Assembly: GCA_017512805.1 (NCBI GenBank)
Contig: JAFWES010000025.1
Span: 1 to 64,000, forward strand
Origin: Clostridia bacterium
GTDB lineage: Bacteria; Bacillota; Clostridia; Christensenellales; Aristaeellaceae
Direction: 5' to 3'
Length of the DNA: 64,000 nt
The notes beneath the pieces were generated by a model. The model was not told the origin of the DNA, ran no database searches, and saw nothing but the letters and a program-made list of their open reading frames with translations. Each line of letters begins with the position of its first letter. Within the stretch, counting starts at the first letter, position 1. Below are positions 44,950 to 53,109 of the stretch, in pieces. The position numbers and the translations under genes are program-made.

Positions 44950-46023
44950 ATGAGTTATCTGGAAAACGCCCGGAAGCAGGCGGACGCCCTGCGGTACAAA
45001 AAGAACGTACGGATCCTCGCGCTGGAAACCAGCTGCGACGAAACGGCGGCCGCCGTCATCGAAAACGGGCGGGTCATCCTGTCCAACATCATCTTCAGCC
45101 AGATCGACCTGCACGAGCTCTATGGCGGGGTGGTTCCGGAAATCGCCAGCCGGGCGCATATGGAAGCCTGCGACCGGGTCATCGACGAAGCCCTGGCGAA
45201 GGCAGGCATGACCCTTCAGGATGTAGACGCCCTGGCGGTCACCTACGGGCCCGGGCTGGTCGGGGCCCTTCTGACGGGGGTCAACTGCATGAAGGGACTG
45301 GCCTTCGCCGCGAATAAACCCCTGATCCCCGTGCATCACATCGAGGGGCATGTCAGCGCCAATTTCCTCACCTACCCGGGGCTGGAGCCTCCCTTTCTGT
45401 GTCTGGTGGTCAGCGGGGGGCACAGCCATCTGGTGCGGGTAGCGGACTACGGGGAATATCACCTGATGGGCCAAACCGGAGATGACGCGGCAGGAGAGGC
45501 CTTCGACAAGGCTGCCCGGGTGCTGGGCCTTCCCTACCCCGGCGGGCCCCGAATCGACAAATTGGCGGAAGAGGGGGATCCACACTTTCTGAAGCTGCCC
45601 ACCCCGAAGGTGGAAGGGCGATACGACGTATCCTTCAGCGGGGTCAAAACCGCCTTTCTCAACGCCGTTCACGGCATGGAACAGCGGGGAGAGGAATTGC
45701 GCAAAGCCGATCTGGCCGCCAGCTTCCGTTTCGCCGTCTGCGACCAGCTGCGGGAAAAAACAGAGCTGCTGCTGCGGGATGAGATGGAGGCGGGCCAAAC
45801 GCCCGCCCTGGCCCTGGCCGGCGGCGTCAGTGCCAACCGGGAGCTGCGGCGGCAGATGACCGCTCTGTGCCAAACGTTGCATGTGCCCCTGTATCTGCCC
45901 CGAATTGATCTATGTACGGATAACGGGGCCATGATCGGTTCCGCCGCCTACTATCAGCTGCGCCGGGGAACCCTTGCGGACCTGAGCCTGAACGCGGTTC
46001 CCGCCCTGCCCTTTGTATCCTGA
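44950..46023 (+). CDS. tsaD: tRNA N6-adenosine threonylcarbamoyltransferase
   Basis: 357-residue ASKHA-fold enzyme that makes t6A37 on ANN-reading tRNAs with TsaB/TsaE. Motifs: LALETSCDETAAAV (~residue 23), metal ligands VHHIEGHVSANF (~125), VVSGGHSHL, and DNGAMIGSAAYY (~315). AAAGGAT precedes the ATG. TsaB, TsaC and TsaE genes are not nearby. Confidence 0.96.
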   Translation: MSYLENARKQADALRYKKNVRILALETSCDETAAAVIENGRVILSNIIFSQIDLHELYGGVVPEIASRAHMEACDRVIDEALAKAGMTLQDVDALAVTYGPGLVGALLTGVNCMKGLAFAANKPLIPVHHIEGHVSANFLTYPGLEPPFLCLVVSGGHSHLVRVADYGEYHLMGQTGDDAAGEAFDKAARVLGLPYPGGPRIDKLAEEGDPHFLKLPTPKVEGRYDVSFSGVKTAFLNAVHGMEQRGEELRKADLAASFRFAVCDQLREKTELLLRDEMEAGQTPALALAGGVSANRELRRQMTALCQTLHVPLYLPRIDLCTDNGAMIGSAAYYQLRRGTLADLSLNAVPALPFVS

Positions 46024-46028
46024 TACCC

Positions 46029-46063
46029 AAAAACGCCGCAATGCATCCCAGCGGCGTTTTTTT
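46029..46063 (+). terminator. Terminator of tsaD
   Basis: 10-bp stem AAAACGCCGC / GCGGCGTTTT, 11-base loop, then T-run. Confidence 0.92.
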
Positions 46064-46176
46064 CACGCTTCCTGTTTTTCGGAATGTGCATCCGCTTCCG
46101 AAACCGGCGTTCAGGTTCTGGAAAAGCGATCTGTGCGGTTGATCCGCAGGCTGCGGCATTTCAGGCACAGAGATCG

Positions 46177-46205
46177 AAAAAGAGCCGCCTCCGAAGAAGC
46201 GGCTC
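46177..46205 (-). terminator. Terminator of the small exported-protein operon
   Basis: 7-bp GAGCCGC / GCGGCTC stem followed on the minus strand by TTTTT. Confidence 0.85.
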
Positions 46206-46220
46206 CGCGATGATCCGTCG

Positions 46221-46796
46221 TTATGCCTGATTGGGGATAAAATCCAGATTCGTCAGGAAATCGATAATTTTCGCGATCTGTTCTTCCGTCAGATCCACGT
46301 CTCCGTCATCCATTCCCATGACCACAGCCAGCTCAACCTCATAGGACTGGTACACCGAATAGAACACCACAATCCCGGAATCTTCGTCCACATGTCCTCT
46401 CACAACCAGGAGCCGGGTACCCAGCGCGGTCTCCGCGTCCTCAAATACCGCGTCCGGAATCTGTTCCTGGAATCCCGCCTTGATAGCTTCGATCCCCTCG
46501 TCTTCCACATCGTTCAGCCGCATGGCGGTCCCGTCCTCGCCCGTAAAAAGATCGTTAAAAGCAATGGACAGCGTCATCTGCGGTTTTCCCGCCTCTTCCG
46601 AGGAAATCAGCGCGTAAATATTGGTGCTGTTGGAATCCAGGATCGAGAGCCGATACCCCTCCGGGATCTGGCCCCGAATCTGAAACTCCCCGTTTACATT
46701 CAACGTACCAAAGTTTTCTTTTCCGGCATTCTCTGCCTGCGCGGTGCATCCGAACAGCAGGGTCAGCCCCAGTATCATCGCAATGATTTTCTTCAT
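46221..46796 (-). CDS. Small exported protein of unknown function
   Basis: About 191 residues. Signal peptide MKKIIAMILGLTLLFGCTAQA: LLFGC could be a poor lipobox (Phe at -2) or AQA an ordinary signal-peptidase site. The mature domain (~170 residues, acidic) has text such as GYRLSILDSNSTNIYALIS resembling small lipoproteins that follow SH3-domain proteins in Clostridia. The ATG at 46796 is nine bases from AGGAGG; an ATG two codons earlier is too close. Co-transcribed with the SH3 gene. No function assigned. Confidence 0.7.
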   Translation of the reverse strand: MKKIIAMILGLTLLFGCTAQAENAGKENFGTLNVNGEFQIRGQIPEGYRLSILDSNSTNIYALISSEEAGKPQMTLSIAFNDLFTGEDGTAMRLNDVEDEGIEAIKAGFQEQIPDAVFEDAETALGTRLLVVRGHVDEDSGIVVFYSVYQSYEVELAVVMGMDDGDVDLTEEQIAKIIDFLTNLDFIPNQA

Positions 46797-46826
46797 GTTC
46801 ATGATCCTCCTTCATCCTTTTTCCGG

Positions 46827-47444
46827 TTACTTTGCAACAAACTGATTGCTCATGTAGCCCACCATGCCCGTGTTCGGATCCTCCACCTGATACCAGCCGT
46901 CCAGTTCCGCAATGACCGTCACCTGGTCGTTGGCCTTGTAGGTGGCCATGACCTCCGTCTCCTTGCTTGGCGCAAAGCGCAGGTTCACCCATCCGCTGGC
47001 CCGGACCGGCCGCACCGTGATCTTATACGGATTCACCCGCTTATAGGTTCTGAAAATCTTGTTCAATTCCTTCGCCGTGGCGGCGTTGGTCGCGGGATTG
47101 GTGCTGCCGGAAGTCGATGAAGAGGAACCGGTATTATTCTGTGCGGGTTTCGCCTTCGGTTTTTCATAGACCAGGAACCGGGTCTGAACATAGACGGTTT
47201 CATATGCGCCCGCTGCCATCAGCGCCGTCCACCCGTTGCCCAGGTTATAGTCCACCGTTACCTGCTCGCCATAGGGAACCGTCCACAGGACGTTATTCCC
47301 TGTGCGCGGTTCTGAACGGACATTCAGACTCTTGCCGTTTTCTGTATATACGTACATGTTATACCAGGCATGAGAGACCGTGGGAACCGACACTCCAATC
47401 ATCAGAATGGCAGCCAAAGCCAGCGTCAGGATCTTCTTTGACAT
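46827..47444 (-). CDS. Secreted protein with two SH3 (SH3_3) domains
   Basis: 205 residues. Signal peptide to about SHA-W (residue 26), SH3-like domain 1 (~30-90, GKSLNVRSEPRTGNNVLW), a Gln/Asn/Ser/Thr linker (~95-125), and domain 2 (~145-203, WVNLRFAPSKETEVM). Bacterial SH3 domains of this type bind cell-wall peptides; no catalytic domain is present, so it may be a wall-binding or regulatory protein. AAGGAGG precedes the ATG, and a strong promoter lies upstream. Confidence 0.85.
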   Translation of the reverse strand: MSKKILTLALAAILMIGVSVPTVSHAWYNMYVYTENGKSLNVRSEPRTGNNVLWTVPYGEQVTVDYNLGNGWTALMAAGAYETVYVQTRFLVYEKPKAKPAQNNTGSSSSTSGSTNPATNAATAKELNKIFRTYKRVNPYKITVRPVRASGWVNLRFAPSKETEVMATYKANDQVTVIAELDGWYQVEDPNTGMVGYMSNQFVAK

Positions 47445-47513
47445 GATTTCTCTCCTCCTTTTTTCCGGGAATCAGCCGTGGGATCCTTCCCCCAGCCTGT
47501 ACCCTCATGAACC

Positions 47514-47541
47514 ATTATATCCGTTTATTTCTTCTTTGCAA
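47514..47541 (-). promoter_or_regulatory. Promoter of the SH3-protein operon
   Basis: Minus strand: TTGCAA (47536-47541), 16-base spacer, consensus TATAAT (47514-47519). Confidence 0.75.
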
Positions 47542-47611
47542 GAACTTTGAAATGATTTCTTCATGTTTTTGTCGATTTTGTAAAATAATATTCTCAAATT
47601 CTTCGGGAAGA

Positions 47612-47640
47612 TAGACCGGCACCCCGAATTGTGATATGAT
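47612..47640 (+). promoter_or_regulatory. Weak candidate promoter of the GtrA-like gene
   Basis: TAGACC (47612-47617), 17-base spacer, TATGAT (47635-47640). The start codon is 200 bases downstream. Confidence 0.35.
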
Positions 47641-47840
47641 AGAGGCGTTGAGCGGACGGGAACGGTTTTTCGCTGCCGACGGCGGAATCAGGGTCCCTCC
47701 TTCTCCGGAAACCGCGTTTCGTTTCTGACTTTCCGGCCGCGGATGATTCTTTTGCAGCCACGTCCTCAAAGCAGCCGTGGGCAACATTCTCCTCCGGCCG
47801 GAAGGCATATATCACCGATCACCGAAAGGACAGAAAAACC

Positions 47841-48299
47841 ATGAGCGAGAACGAAAAGAAGCCTACCGGCAGGCATGAAGCCCTTCAGGCTCTGAAATTC
47901 ACCCTCTTTTCCATCAGCGCCGGCATCATTCAGATCGGCACATACACCCTGTTTTATGAAGTCCTTCACTGGGCGCCCTGGCTGGCGTATCTGGTCAGCC
48001 TGATCCTGTCCGTGCTGTGGAACTTTACCTTTAACCGGAAGTACACCTTCCGCTCCGACGCGGATCTGAAGAAATCCATGCTGCTGGTGGCGCTGTTCTA
48101 CGTGGTCTTCACGCCCCTGAGCACCTGGTGGACCGCCGCGCTGACGGGGGAAAACCCCTTTACAGGAGCCGCCGCTTCCGCCGAGCCCCTGGTCAATAAT
48201 TACATCGTCCAGGCGGGAACCATGCTGATCAATTTCGTCACCGAGTTTCTGTATCAGAAATTTGTGGTCTATCGGGGCCACATCGACACCAAAGAGTAG
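47841..48299 (+). CDS. GtrA-like membrane protein
   Basis: 152 residues with four hydrophobic helices and the family-defining loop WNFTFNRKYTF (~residue 60) between helices 2 and 3. GtrA-family proteins are thought to move polyprenyl-phosphate sugars across the membrane for wall or O-antigen glycosylation. An acidic loop (~108-118) is present between helices 3 and 4. GAAAGGA precedes the start. No glycosyltransferase partner nearby. Confidence 0.85.
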   Translation: MSENEKKPTGRHEALQALKFTLFSISAGIIQIGTYTLFYEVLHWAPWLAYLVSLILSVLWNFTFNRKYTFRSDADLKKSMLLVALFYVVFTPLSTWWTAALTGENPFTGAAASAEPLVNNYIVQAGTMLINFVTEFLYQKFVVYRGHIDTKE

Positions 48300-48314
48300 G
48301 GAAAAGGCAAAAAT

Positions 48315-48344
48315 AATCCGGCGGAAAACACGCCGGACTTTTTT
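48315..48344 (+). terminator. Terminator of the GtrA-like gene
   Basis: 7-bp TCCGGCG / CGCCGGA stem, seven-base loop, then CTTTTTT. Confidence 0.88.
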
Positions 48345-48427
48345 CGTCTCTTCCTGGTATCGCGCCCTGGATATGATTTCCCGGGAAACAGACCGTTTCA
48401 TTCCGGCGGATACCGTATGCTCAGGGA

Positions 48428-49564
48428 TCAGTCTTCCGCGTGATCGATTACGATATGATCCCCTTCCCAGACTTTTTTCCCGGTCCAGGGTTCATCGGGA
48501 TCCGCCCAGAAAGGATCTGAAGGGGCCAGCCCGAGAGGCAGGAAAACCGCGGAACAGAGATAAAGGCTTCCAATATTGATATACGGCTCCGCCAGCTCCG
48601 GTTGGAAACCGTATACGCCCGGTTTCAGCCATCCTTCCGGATCAAACATATCCTTCGCAGACATAACGCGCCGTATCACCGCCGTCAGGCCGCATCTGAC
48701 GCCGGCGGGAGTCAGATGGTTTTCAAGCCGGTGCTGAAGCGCCGCCTGGGAAAGCATCTGGAACGCGCCGAACCGATAACAGATGGATCTTCCGACCACG
48801 GGATAGCTGCCTTCCGGAGAAATCAGTCTCTCCAGGATGGACGCGTACCGTGCTGCTCTTGCATTCACCTCATCCCGCATCGCGGCAATTTCCCCATGTT
48901 CCTTCGCCATCAGGTTCACCAGGTCCACATACATGGGCTGAATGACGAAGCTGTTATAATAATCAAAGTGGAACTGAGGACCGTCCCCATACATGCCGTC
49001 CCCCAAATACCAGTCCCTGAAGCAGCGCAGCGCTGTCAGCAGGCGCATTTGGTCATACTCTTCACCCAGCATATACAGCCCGGCCTCCACCATCGCGGTA
49101 AAGAACAGCCAGTTCGTGTTGAAGGAAGGAATTTTCCGTGATGCCCTGAAAGCATTGGCCAGGTTTTTTTTCACCCGTTCTTCCAACGAACCGGCCAGCG
49201 CATGCGGCGCTCTCACAAAAGCATGGGCAAGAAAAGCCGTATCCACCAGCGGCTGTCCGCCTTCGTCGAAGAGCATGTAATCCGGGGACGCAGGATCCGT
49301 AGCCCGATCCACCGCCCGCAGAACCTTCTCCCGCCAGCGGGTTTGCAGTTCCCGTTCATCCTCCGGCAGGGAGGACGGATCCGTTTCCAGCCACGGCGCC
49401 AGACCCAGCATACTCCTTCCGAAAGCTTCCAGCGGAGCGAAGGCAGCCCGTTCTTCATGAAACAGAAGAGGCAGATTGGTTTTCAGCGTACCTGCCGCAA
49501 GGTGGTCCATGACCGGACCGGTTATTTTCAAGAGATCCGCAAGCCATTCGCCTCGAACAGTCAT
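48428..49564 (-). CDS. DUF2264 domain protein
   Basis: 378 residues, cytoplasmic, alpha/alpha-toroid type. YPVVGRSICYRFGAFQMLSQ (~residues 260-279) is the DUF2264 hallmark; further matches are FNTNWLFFTAMVEAGLY and YGDGPQFHFDYYNSFVIQPM. These proteins accompany polysaccharide lyases and glycosidases. The ATG at 49564 follows GGAGGG; the longer frame lacks a site. Divergent from a heparinase-like gene, supporting a role in degrading an acidic polysaccharide, function otherwise unknown. Confidence 0.85.
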   Translation of the reverse strand: MTVRGEWLADLLKITGPVMDHLAAGTLKTNLPLLFHEERAAFAPLEAFGRSMLGLAPWLETDPSSLPEDERELQTRWREKVLRAVDRATDPASPDYMLFDEGGQPLVDTAFLAHAFVRAPHALAGSLEERVKKNLANAFRASRKIPSFNTNWLFFTAMVEAGLYMLGEEYDQMRLLTALRCFRDWYLGDGMYGDGPQFHFDYYNSFVIQPMYVDLVNLMAKEHGEIAAMRDEVNARAARYASILERLISPEGSYPVVGRSICYRFGAFQMLSQAALQHRLENHLTPAGVRCGLTAVIRRVMSAKDMFDPEGWLKPGVYGFQPELAEPYINIGSLYLCSAVFLPLGLAPSDPFWADPDEPWTGKKVWEGDHIVIDHAED

Positions 49565-49654
49565 TGAACATTCCCTCCGTTCAGTTCTTCTTCCCGGTTC
49601 GGATACCAGAAGAGCATCCGCTCCCCAAGCAGTCTCCCAGCCTCCCGGTATATT

Positions 49655-49667
49655 CCACATATTGTGG
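49655..49667. promoter_or_regulatory. Small palindrome upstream of the DUF2264 gene
   Basis: CCACA-TAT-TGTGG at 49655-49667, about 90 bases upstream of the start. A possible regulator site; I see no convincing -35/-10 pair for this gene. Confidence 0.3.
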
Positions 49668-49762
49668 CGGATACCCTTTTAAACGGCTTCTATTTCCACA
49701 TTTTTTCCAGTCTTTGTCTGATTGGCAAATGGTTTCCTTTTTTCTTTTTTCAGAAATACTAT

Positions 49763-49791
49763 TTGCAATTCTCCGGCATTTTCTGTATGCT
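49763..49791 (+). promoter_or_regulatory. Rightward promoter ahead of the AraC-like remnant / heparinase gene
   Basis: TTGCAA (49763-49768), 17-base spacer, TATGCT (49786-49791). It reads first through the AraC-like fragment and then toward the heparinase-like gene 257 bases on. Confidence 0.5.
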
Positions 49792-49824
49792 TGCCGTGAG
49801 GGAGGCTTTTGCGTATACAGCGAA

Positions 49825-49938
49825 ATGCTCCGCCTGAACAACCTGATCGCGCATTATGTCAGCCCTGTTCCCAGTGACAATTTTCTGATTCACCGCCATC
49901 TTTTTCGATTTTTCTGTTTTCTCAGAGGAGATATCTGA
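49825..49938 (+). pseudogene. Possible 5' remnant of an AraC-family regulator
   Basis: 38 codons, MLRLNNLIAHYVSPVPSDNF then IHRHLFRFFCFLRGDI, resemble the cupin-like N-terminus of AraC regulators (His-x-His followed by an aromatic strand and a G-[DE]). It stops at TGA with no HTH domain. A short frame reading TRNGATQVTNVDIAVLRD follows directly and looks like another gene's 3' end. Together they may be a deletion scar. Low certainty. Confidence 0.35.
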
Positions 49939-50047
49939 ACCCGCAACGGGGCGACACAGGTGACCAACGTGGATATCGCAGTCCTCCGGGACTGAACGGT
50001 TTTGGCAAAAAAAAAGCTTCTTTGAGCAGAAAGGAAGGCTTTATAAC

Positions 50048-51865
50048 ATGTTTATGGAATCTCTTTCCGTCCATCCGATGAAAACGCTTCTCTCTCCCGG
50101 CCCGATCCGGCTTTTTCCGGCCATACGGGATCGGTCCCGTTGGGAAGCGCTTCCTGAAGGCCGAAAGCAAAGCATCCGCGAAGCGGCTTCCTTTTATCAG
50201 AAGATGGAATATCCCATCCTGAAGGCAACGCAGTTTATGGCCTTTTCCAAAACCAACAGCCGCACAGCCTGGGAAGATCCCTATTTTGCGCGTCGCCGAA
50301 AGCTGATTGCCGCGGTACTGGATATATGCCTGCGCGGAGCCGGACAGGATCTGGACGAGGTGGTCGACGGAATCTGGATGATCTGCGAGGAAACCTCCTG
50401 GGTGCTCAGCGCTCACAACGTGGACGGAGAGGCTTTCTCCGGCGCGGTTCTGCCCGACGTCGATAATCCGGTGATAGATCTTTTTGCCGCGCAGACGGGC
50501 ATGATTCTGTCCCTGATCCTGGAGCTTCTCAGCGACGAGCTCGACGCCGTTTCTCCGCTGATCCGCCGCCGCATGGAACGGGAAATGGAGCTCCGGATTC
50601 TGCAGCCCTTCGAGCGTCGGGATGATTTCTGGTGGATGGGTGTGGTCCGTCAGGATCTGAACAACTGGACGCCATGGATCGTCTCCAATGTGATGCTCAC
50701 CGCCGTTGTTCTGATTCGCGATCCGGGCCGCCTTGCAAATATTCTGACGCGTTCCTGCCGTATGCTGGACCGTTACCTTGCATGCATGCCCGAAGACGGC
50801 GGCTGTGACGAAGGCGCCGCCTACTGGGGCATGGCGGGGGGAGCGCTGCTGGATTGTCTGGATTTGCTGGAACGGGTTTCGGACGGAAAACTCACCTTCT
50901 GGAACCATGAAAAAATCCGCGGCATTCTCCTTTATCCCTCCCGGGTCTGGATTGCCGGCCGCTGGTTCGTCAATTTTGCGGATTGCGACGCGGCGCCGGA
51001 TATGTATGGGGAGCGGCTTCGTTTCGCGGGCCATAAGATTGGCAGCCCCGAAATGATCGCCCTCGGTTCCGCATATCCGGATGACGCCTCTCGTCTGCTG
51101 GCAGATACCCCCCAGTTCTGGCGTATTCTCAACGCGCTCTTCAGCCCTCCGGAACCGGAAACCGCCTTTGCGCCCCCGGCTGATCTCTGCCTGGAAAGCC
51201 TTCAGCTCCGCATTCTTCGCCGCGCCGGTACGACGCTCGTCTGCAAAGGCGGAAGCAACGGGGACAGCCACAACCATAATGATGTTGGTTCCTTCATGCT
51301 TTATGATCAGGGCGAACCGATCATCATTGACGCCGGAAACATGGTCTATACCCGGAAAACCTTCTCCGAAGAGCGTTACACCCTGTGGAACACCCGCTCC
51401 ATGTATCATAATGTGCCTCTGATCGGCGGCACCGAGCAGGCCGCGGGACGGGAATACGCGGCAGCGGAAACGCAGTATCTTCCGGACGGCCTTTGCTGCG
51501 ATATCGCCGGAGCCTATCCGGCCGAAGCCGATATCATCCGTGCGTACCGTTCATTCCGGTTGGAGAAGAACGGAACAGCTTCCCTGAAAGACGAAATACG
51601 CCTGAAACAGGAAAAACCCGTTACCTGGGTCTTTCTGCTGAGAAATGAACCAACCGTTGACGGAAACGAGGTATGCAGCGGAGGGTGGCGCATCGTTCCA
51701 TCCCAACGTCTGAAAATCGAAACCGAAGAGATCCCCGTAACGGACCGCCGAATGGCCAGAAATTATCCCGGCAGTCTTTGGCGTGTATTGCTTACGGCAG
51801 ATGCCGCGAAGCAGCATTCCCTGCAGTTCACCCTCCGCTCCGGGACGCTCCCTTCTTCTCTCTGA
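50048..51865 (+). CDS. Heparinase II/III-family protein (putative polysaccharide lyase)
   Basis: 605 residues, no signal peptide. N-terminal alpha/alpha barrel (~30-380) with the DLNNWTPWIVSNVM and GGCDEGAAYWGMAGG text of the family; C-terminal beta-sandwich (~390-605) with DSHNHNDVGSFMLYDQGEP, the His/Asn motif of heparinase II/III. Such lyases cleave uronate-containing oligosaccharides by beta-elimination, yielding unsaturated uronates. This fits the KdgK-like kinase at the left of the window, though the distance makes that only suggestive. AGAAAGGAAGG precedes the ATG. Confidence 0.85.
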   Translation: MFMESLSVHPMKTLLSPGPIRLFPAIRDRSRWEALPEGRKQSIREAASFYQKMEYPILKATQFMAFSKTNSRTAWEDPYFARRRKLIAAVLDICLRGAGQDLDEVVDGIWMICEETSWVLSAHNVDGEAFSGAVLPDVDNPVIDLFAAQTGMILSLILELLSDELDAVSPLIRRRMEREMELRILQPFERRDDFWWMGVVRQDLNNWTPWIVSNVMLTAVVLIRDPGRLANILTRSCRMLDRYLACMPEDGGCDEGAAYWGMAGGALLDCLDLLERVSDGKLTFWNHEKIRGILLYPSRVWIAGRWFVNFADCDAAPDMYGERLRFAGHKIGSPEMIALGSAYPDDASRLLADTPQFWRILNALFSPPEPETAFAPPADLCLESLQLRILRRAGTTLVCKGGSNGDSHNHNDVGSFMLYDQGEPIIIDAGNMVYTRKTFSEERYTLWNTRSMYHNVPLIGGTEQAAGREYAAAETQYLPDGLCCDIAGAYPAEADIIRAYRSFRLEKNGTASLKDEIRLKQEKPVTWVFLLRNEPTVDGNEVCSGGWRIVPSQRLKIETEEIPVTDRRMARNYPGSLWRVLLTADAAKQHSLQFTLRSGTLPSSL

Positions 51866-52021
51866 AACGGCGCTGCGAAGCGGATCGGCTGACAGAGGCC
51901 GTTCTCAACGGAAGGAAACAGATCCGTCAAAAAACATGCCCACCAAAGACGGTTCAAATTAGGGATTCACAGAAAGAACTAAATTTGAACTGACACCTTC
52001 GAGCGGGGCAACAGAAGAACA

Positions 52022-52060
52022 GCCATGTAAGAGCAGAAACGCTCCTACATGGCAATTTTT
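52022..52060 (+). terminator. Terminator of the heparinase-like gene
   Basis: Interrupted stem GCCATGTA-GAGC / GCTC-TACATGGC followed by AATTTTT. It lies 157 bases after the stop codon. Confidence 0.85.
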
Positions 52061-52326
52061 GTTCGGGTCTCCCCTGATAAGCGAATGCTGAAAAGGTCCT
52101 ATTTTATCCTGAAAAACAACGAATTTCAGAGTGGGAACGAAAAAAGCTATAGCACACCATTACAGCCAAAAACAATCAATTCTACCGGATTGATGTTCTC
52201 CGCCGTTTGATACCCTGGGCCCCCAATTTGTCGGAAATTCACACGCGACTGGGCGGCGGTCGGCTGAGAGCGTCCGTAGAGATGGATGACCCCCTTCCTG
52301 CAGCTTGCCCTTTTCTCAAGTTTTTC

Positions 52327-52355
52327 TTGCCATCGCGAACATTTTGTGATATTGT
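52327..52355 (+). promoter_or_regulatory. Promoter of the ORF6N gene
   Basis: TTGCCA (52327-52332), 17-base spacer, TATTGT (52350-52355), about 45 bases before the GTG start. Confidence 0.55.
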
Positions 52356-52401
52356 TTTTATGGATTATTATATGGATTTCGATGTCAGGAGGTGCTGGTC
52401 C

Positions 52402-53109
52402 GTGGGCGATTCAGAACAGCAGCATACGGAGATCGCGATCATGGACGAGCGCACTCTCCGCGACAAGATTTATACCGTCCGTGGAGTCAAGGTCATGCTG
52501 GAGTTCGAGCTGGCGGAGATTTATGGATATGAAACCAAGAACTTCAACCGTCAGGTAAAGAATAATGCGGATCGCTTTGAAGGCGAGCAGTTTATGTTTC
52601 AGTTAACCGATGAAGAGGTTAATGATCTTTCAAGGTGCAAAAATTTCACCTTGAACAGAGGCACGGGACGTGGTTCCAATATCAAATATAATCCGCATGC
52701 TTTCACAGAACAGGGTATTTATATGTTGATGACAGTGCTTCGCGGAGAGCTTGCGGTTCGTCAGAGTCGGTCCTTGATCATGGCTTTTAAAGCCATGAAG
52801 GACTACATCACGGAGACCCAGGGGTTGGTGACCCAGCGGGATCTGCTGCGGCTGTCCATGCAGACCACTGAGAACACGGAAGCCATCCGCACCATCCATA
52901 CCATGCTGGAGGAGCAGCAGAAGATGCTGCTGGAGCATGATGACAAGCTGGTGGACGCCTTTGAGCGGATCAGCGAAACAGTGAAGCAGTCCGATCTCTC
53001 CCCGATGATGCTGAAGTTCGACCTGCCTGAGGACGTCCAGAAGGAATACCTGATCCGGGAATGCCAGCCGGTCAAAGCTGATGTGACGTATGATGAAACA
53101 GTTTTATGA
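52402..53109 (+). CDS. ORF6N (KilA-N-related) DNA-binding protein
   Basis: 235 residues. The N-terminal domain (IYTVRGVKVMLEFELAEIYG, then KNFNRQVKNNADRF and FMFQLT) is ORF6N, a DNA-binding module of phage antirepressors and chromosomal relatives; HAFTEQGIYMLMTVL is the second conserved part. A coiled-coil region follows (~130-200). GTG start with AGGAGG nine bases upstream; the frame is open further left but without a site. Its last 20 bases overlap the next gene in another frame, and its C-terminal ~20 residues look unrelated to the family. Confidence 0.85.
   Translation: MGDSEQQHTEIAIMDERTLRDKIYTVRGVKVMLEFELAEIYGYETKNFNRQVKNNADRFEGEQFMFQLTDEEVNDLSRCKNFTLNRGTGRGSNIKYNPHAFTEQGIYMLMTVLRGELAVRQSRSLIMAFKAMKDYITETQGLVTQRDLLRLSMQTTENTEAIRTIHTMLEEQQKMLLEHDDKLVDAFERISETVKQSDLSPMMLKFDLPEDVQKEYLIRECQPVKADVTYDETVL

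Larger units (their letters stand above)
47445..47840. other. Divergent gap between SH3 and GtrA-like genes
   Basis: 396 bases. Holds the SH3 promoter (minus) and a weak rightward promoter. A 97-codon minus-strand frame (47515-47808) is open here but has no binding site and overlaps both promoters, so I do not call it. Confidence 0.55.
51866..52401. other. Gap between heparinase-like and ORF6N genes
   Basis: 536 bases. Contains an interrupted inverted repeat TTCAAATT/AATTTGAA (about 51953-51990), the strong terminator at 52022-52060, and the ORF6N promoter. Base composition turns AT-richer here. No coding frame recognised. Confidence 0.55.

Noticed and set aside
47515-47808. 97-codon minus-strand frame between the SH3 and GtrA-like genes
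   Set aside because: Its end looks somewhat protein-like, but it has no binding site, runs across the SH3 promoter, and matches no family I know.
52207-52401. Upstream extension of the ORF6N frame
   Set aside because: It overlaps the promoter; the GTG at 52402 has AGGAGG at the right distance.
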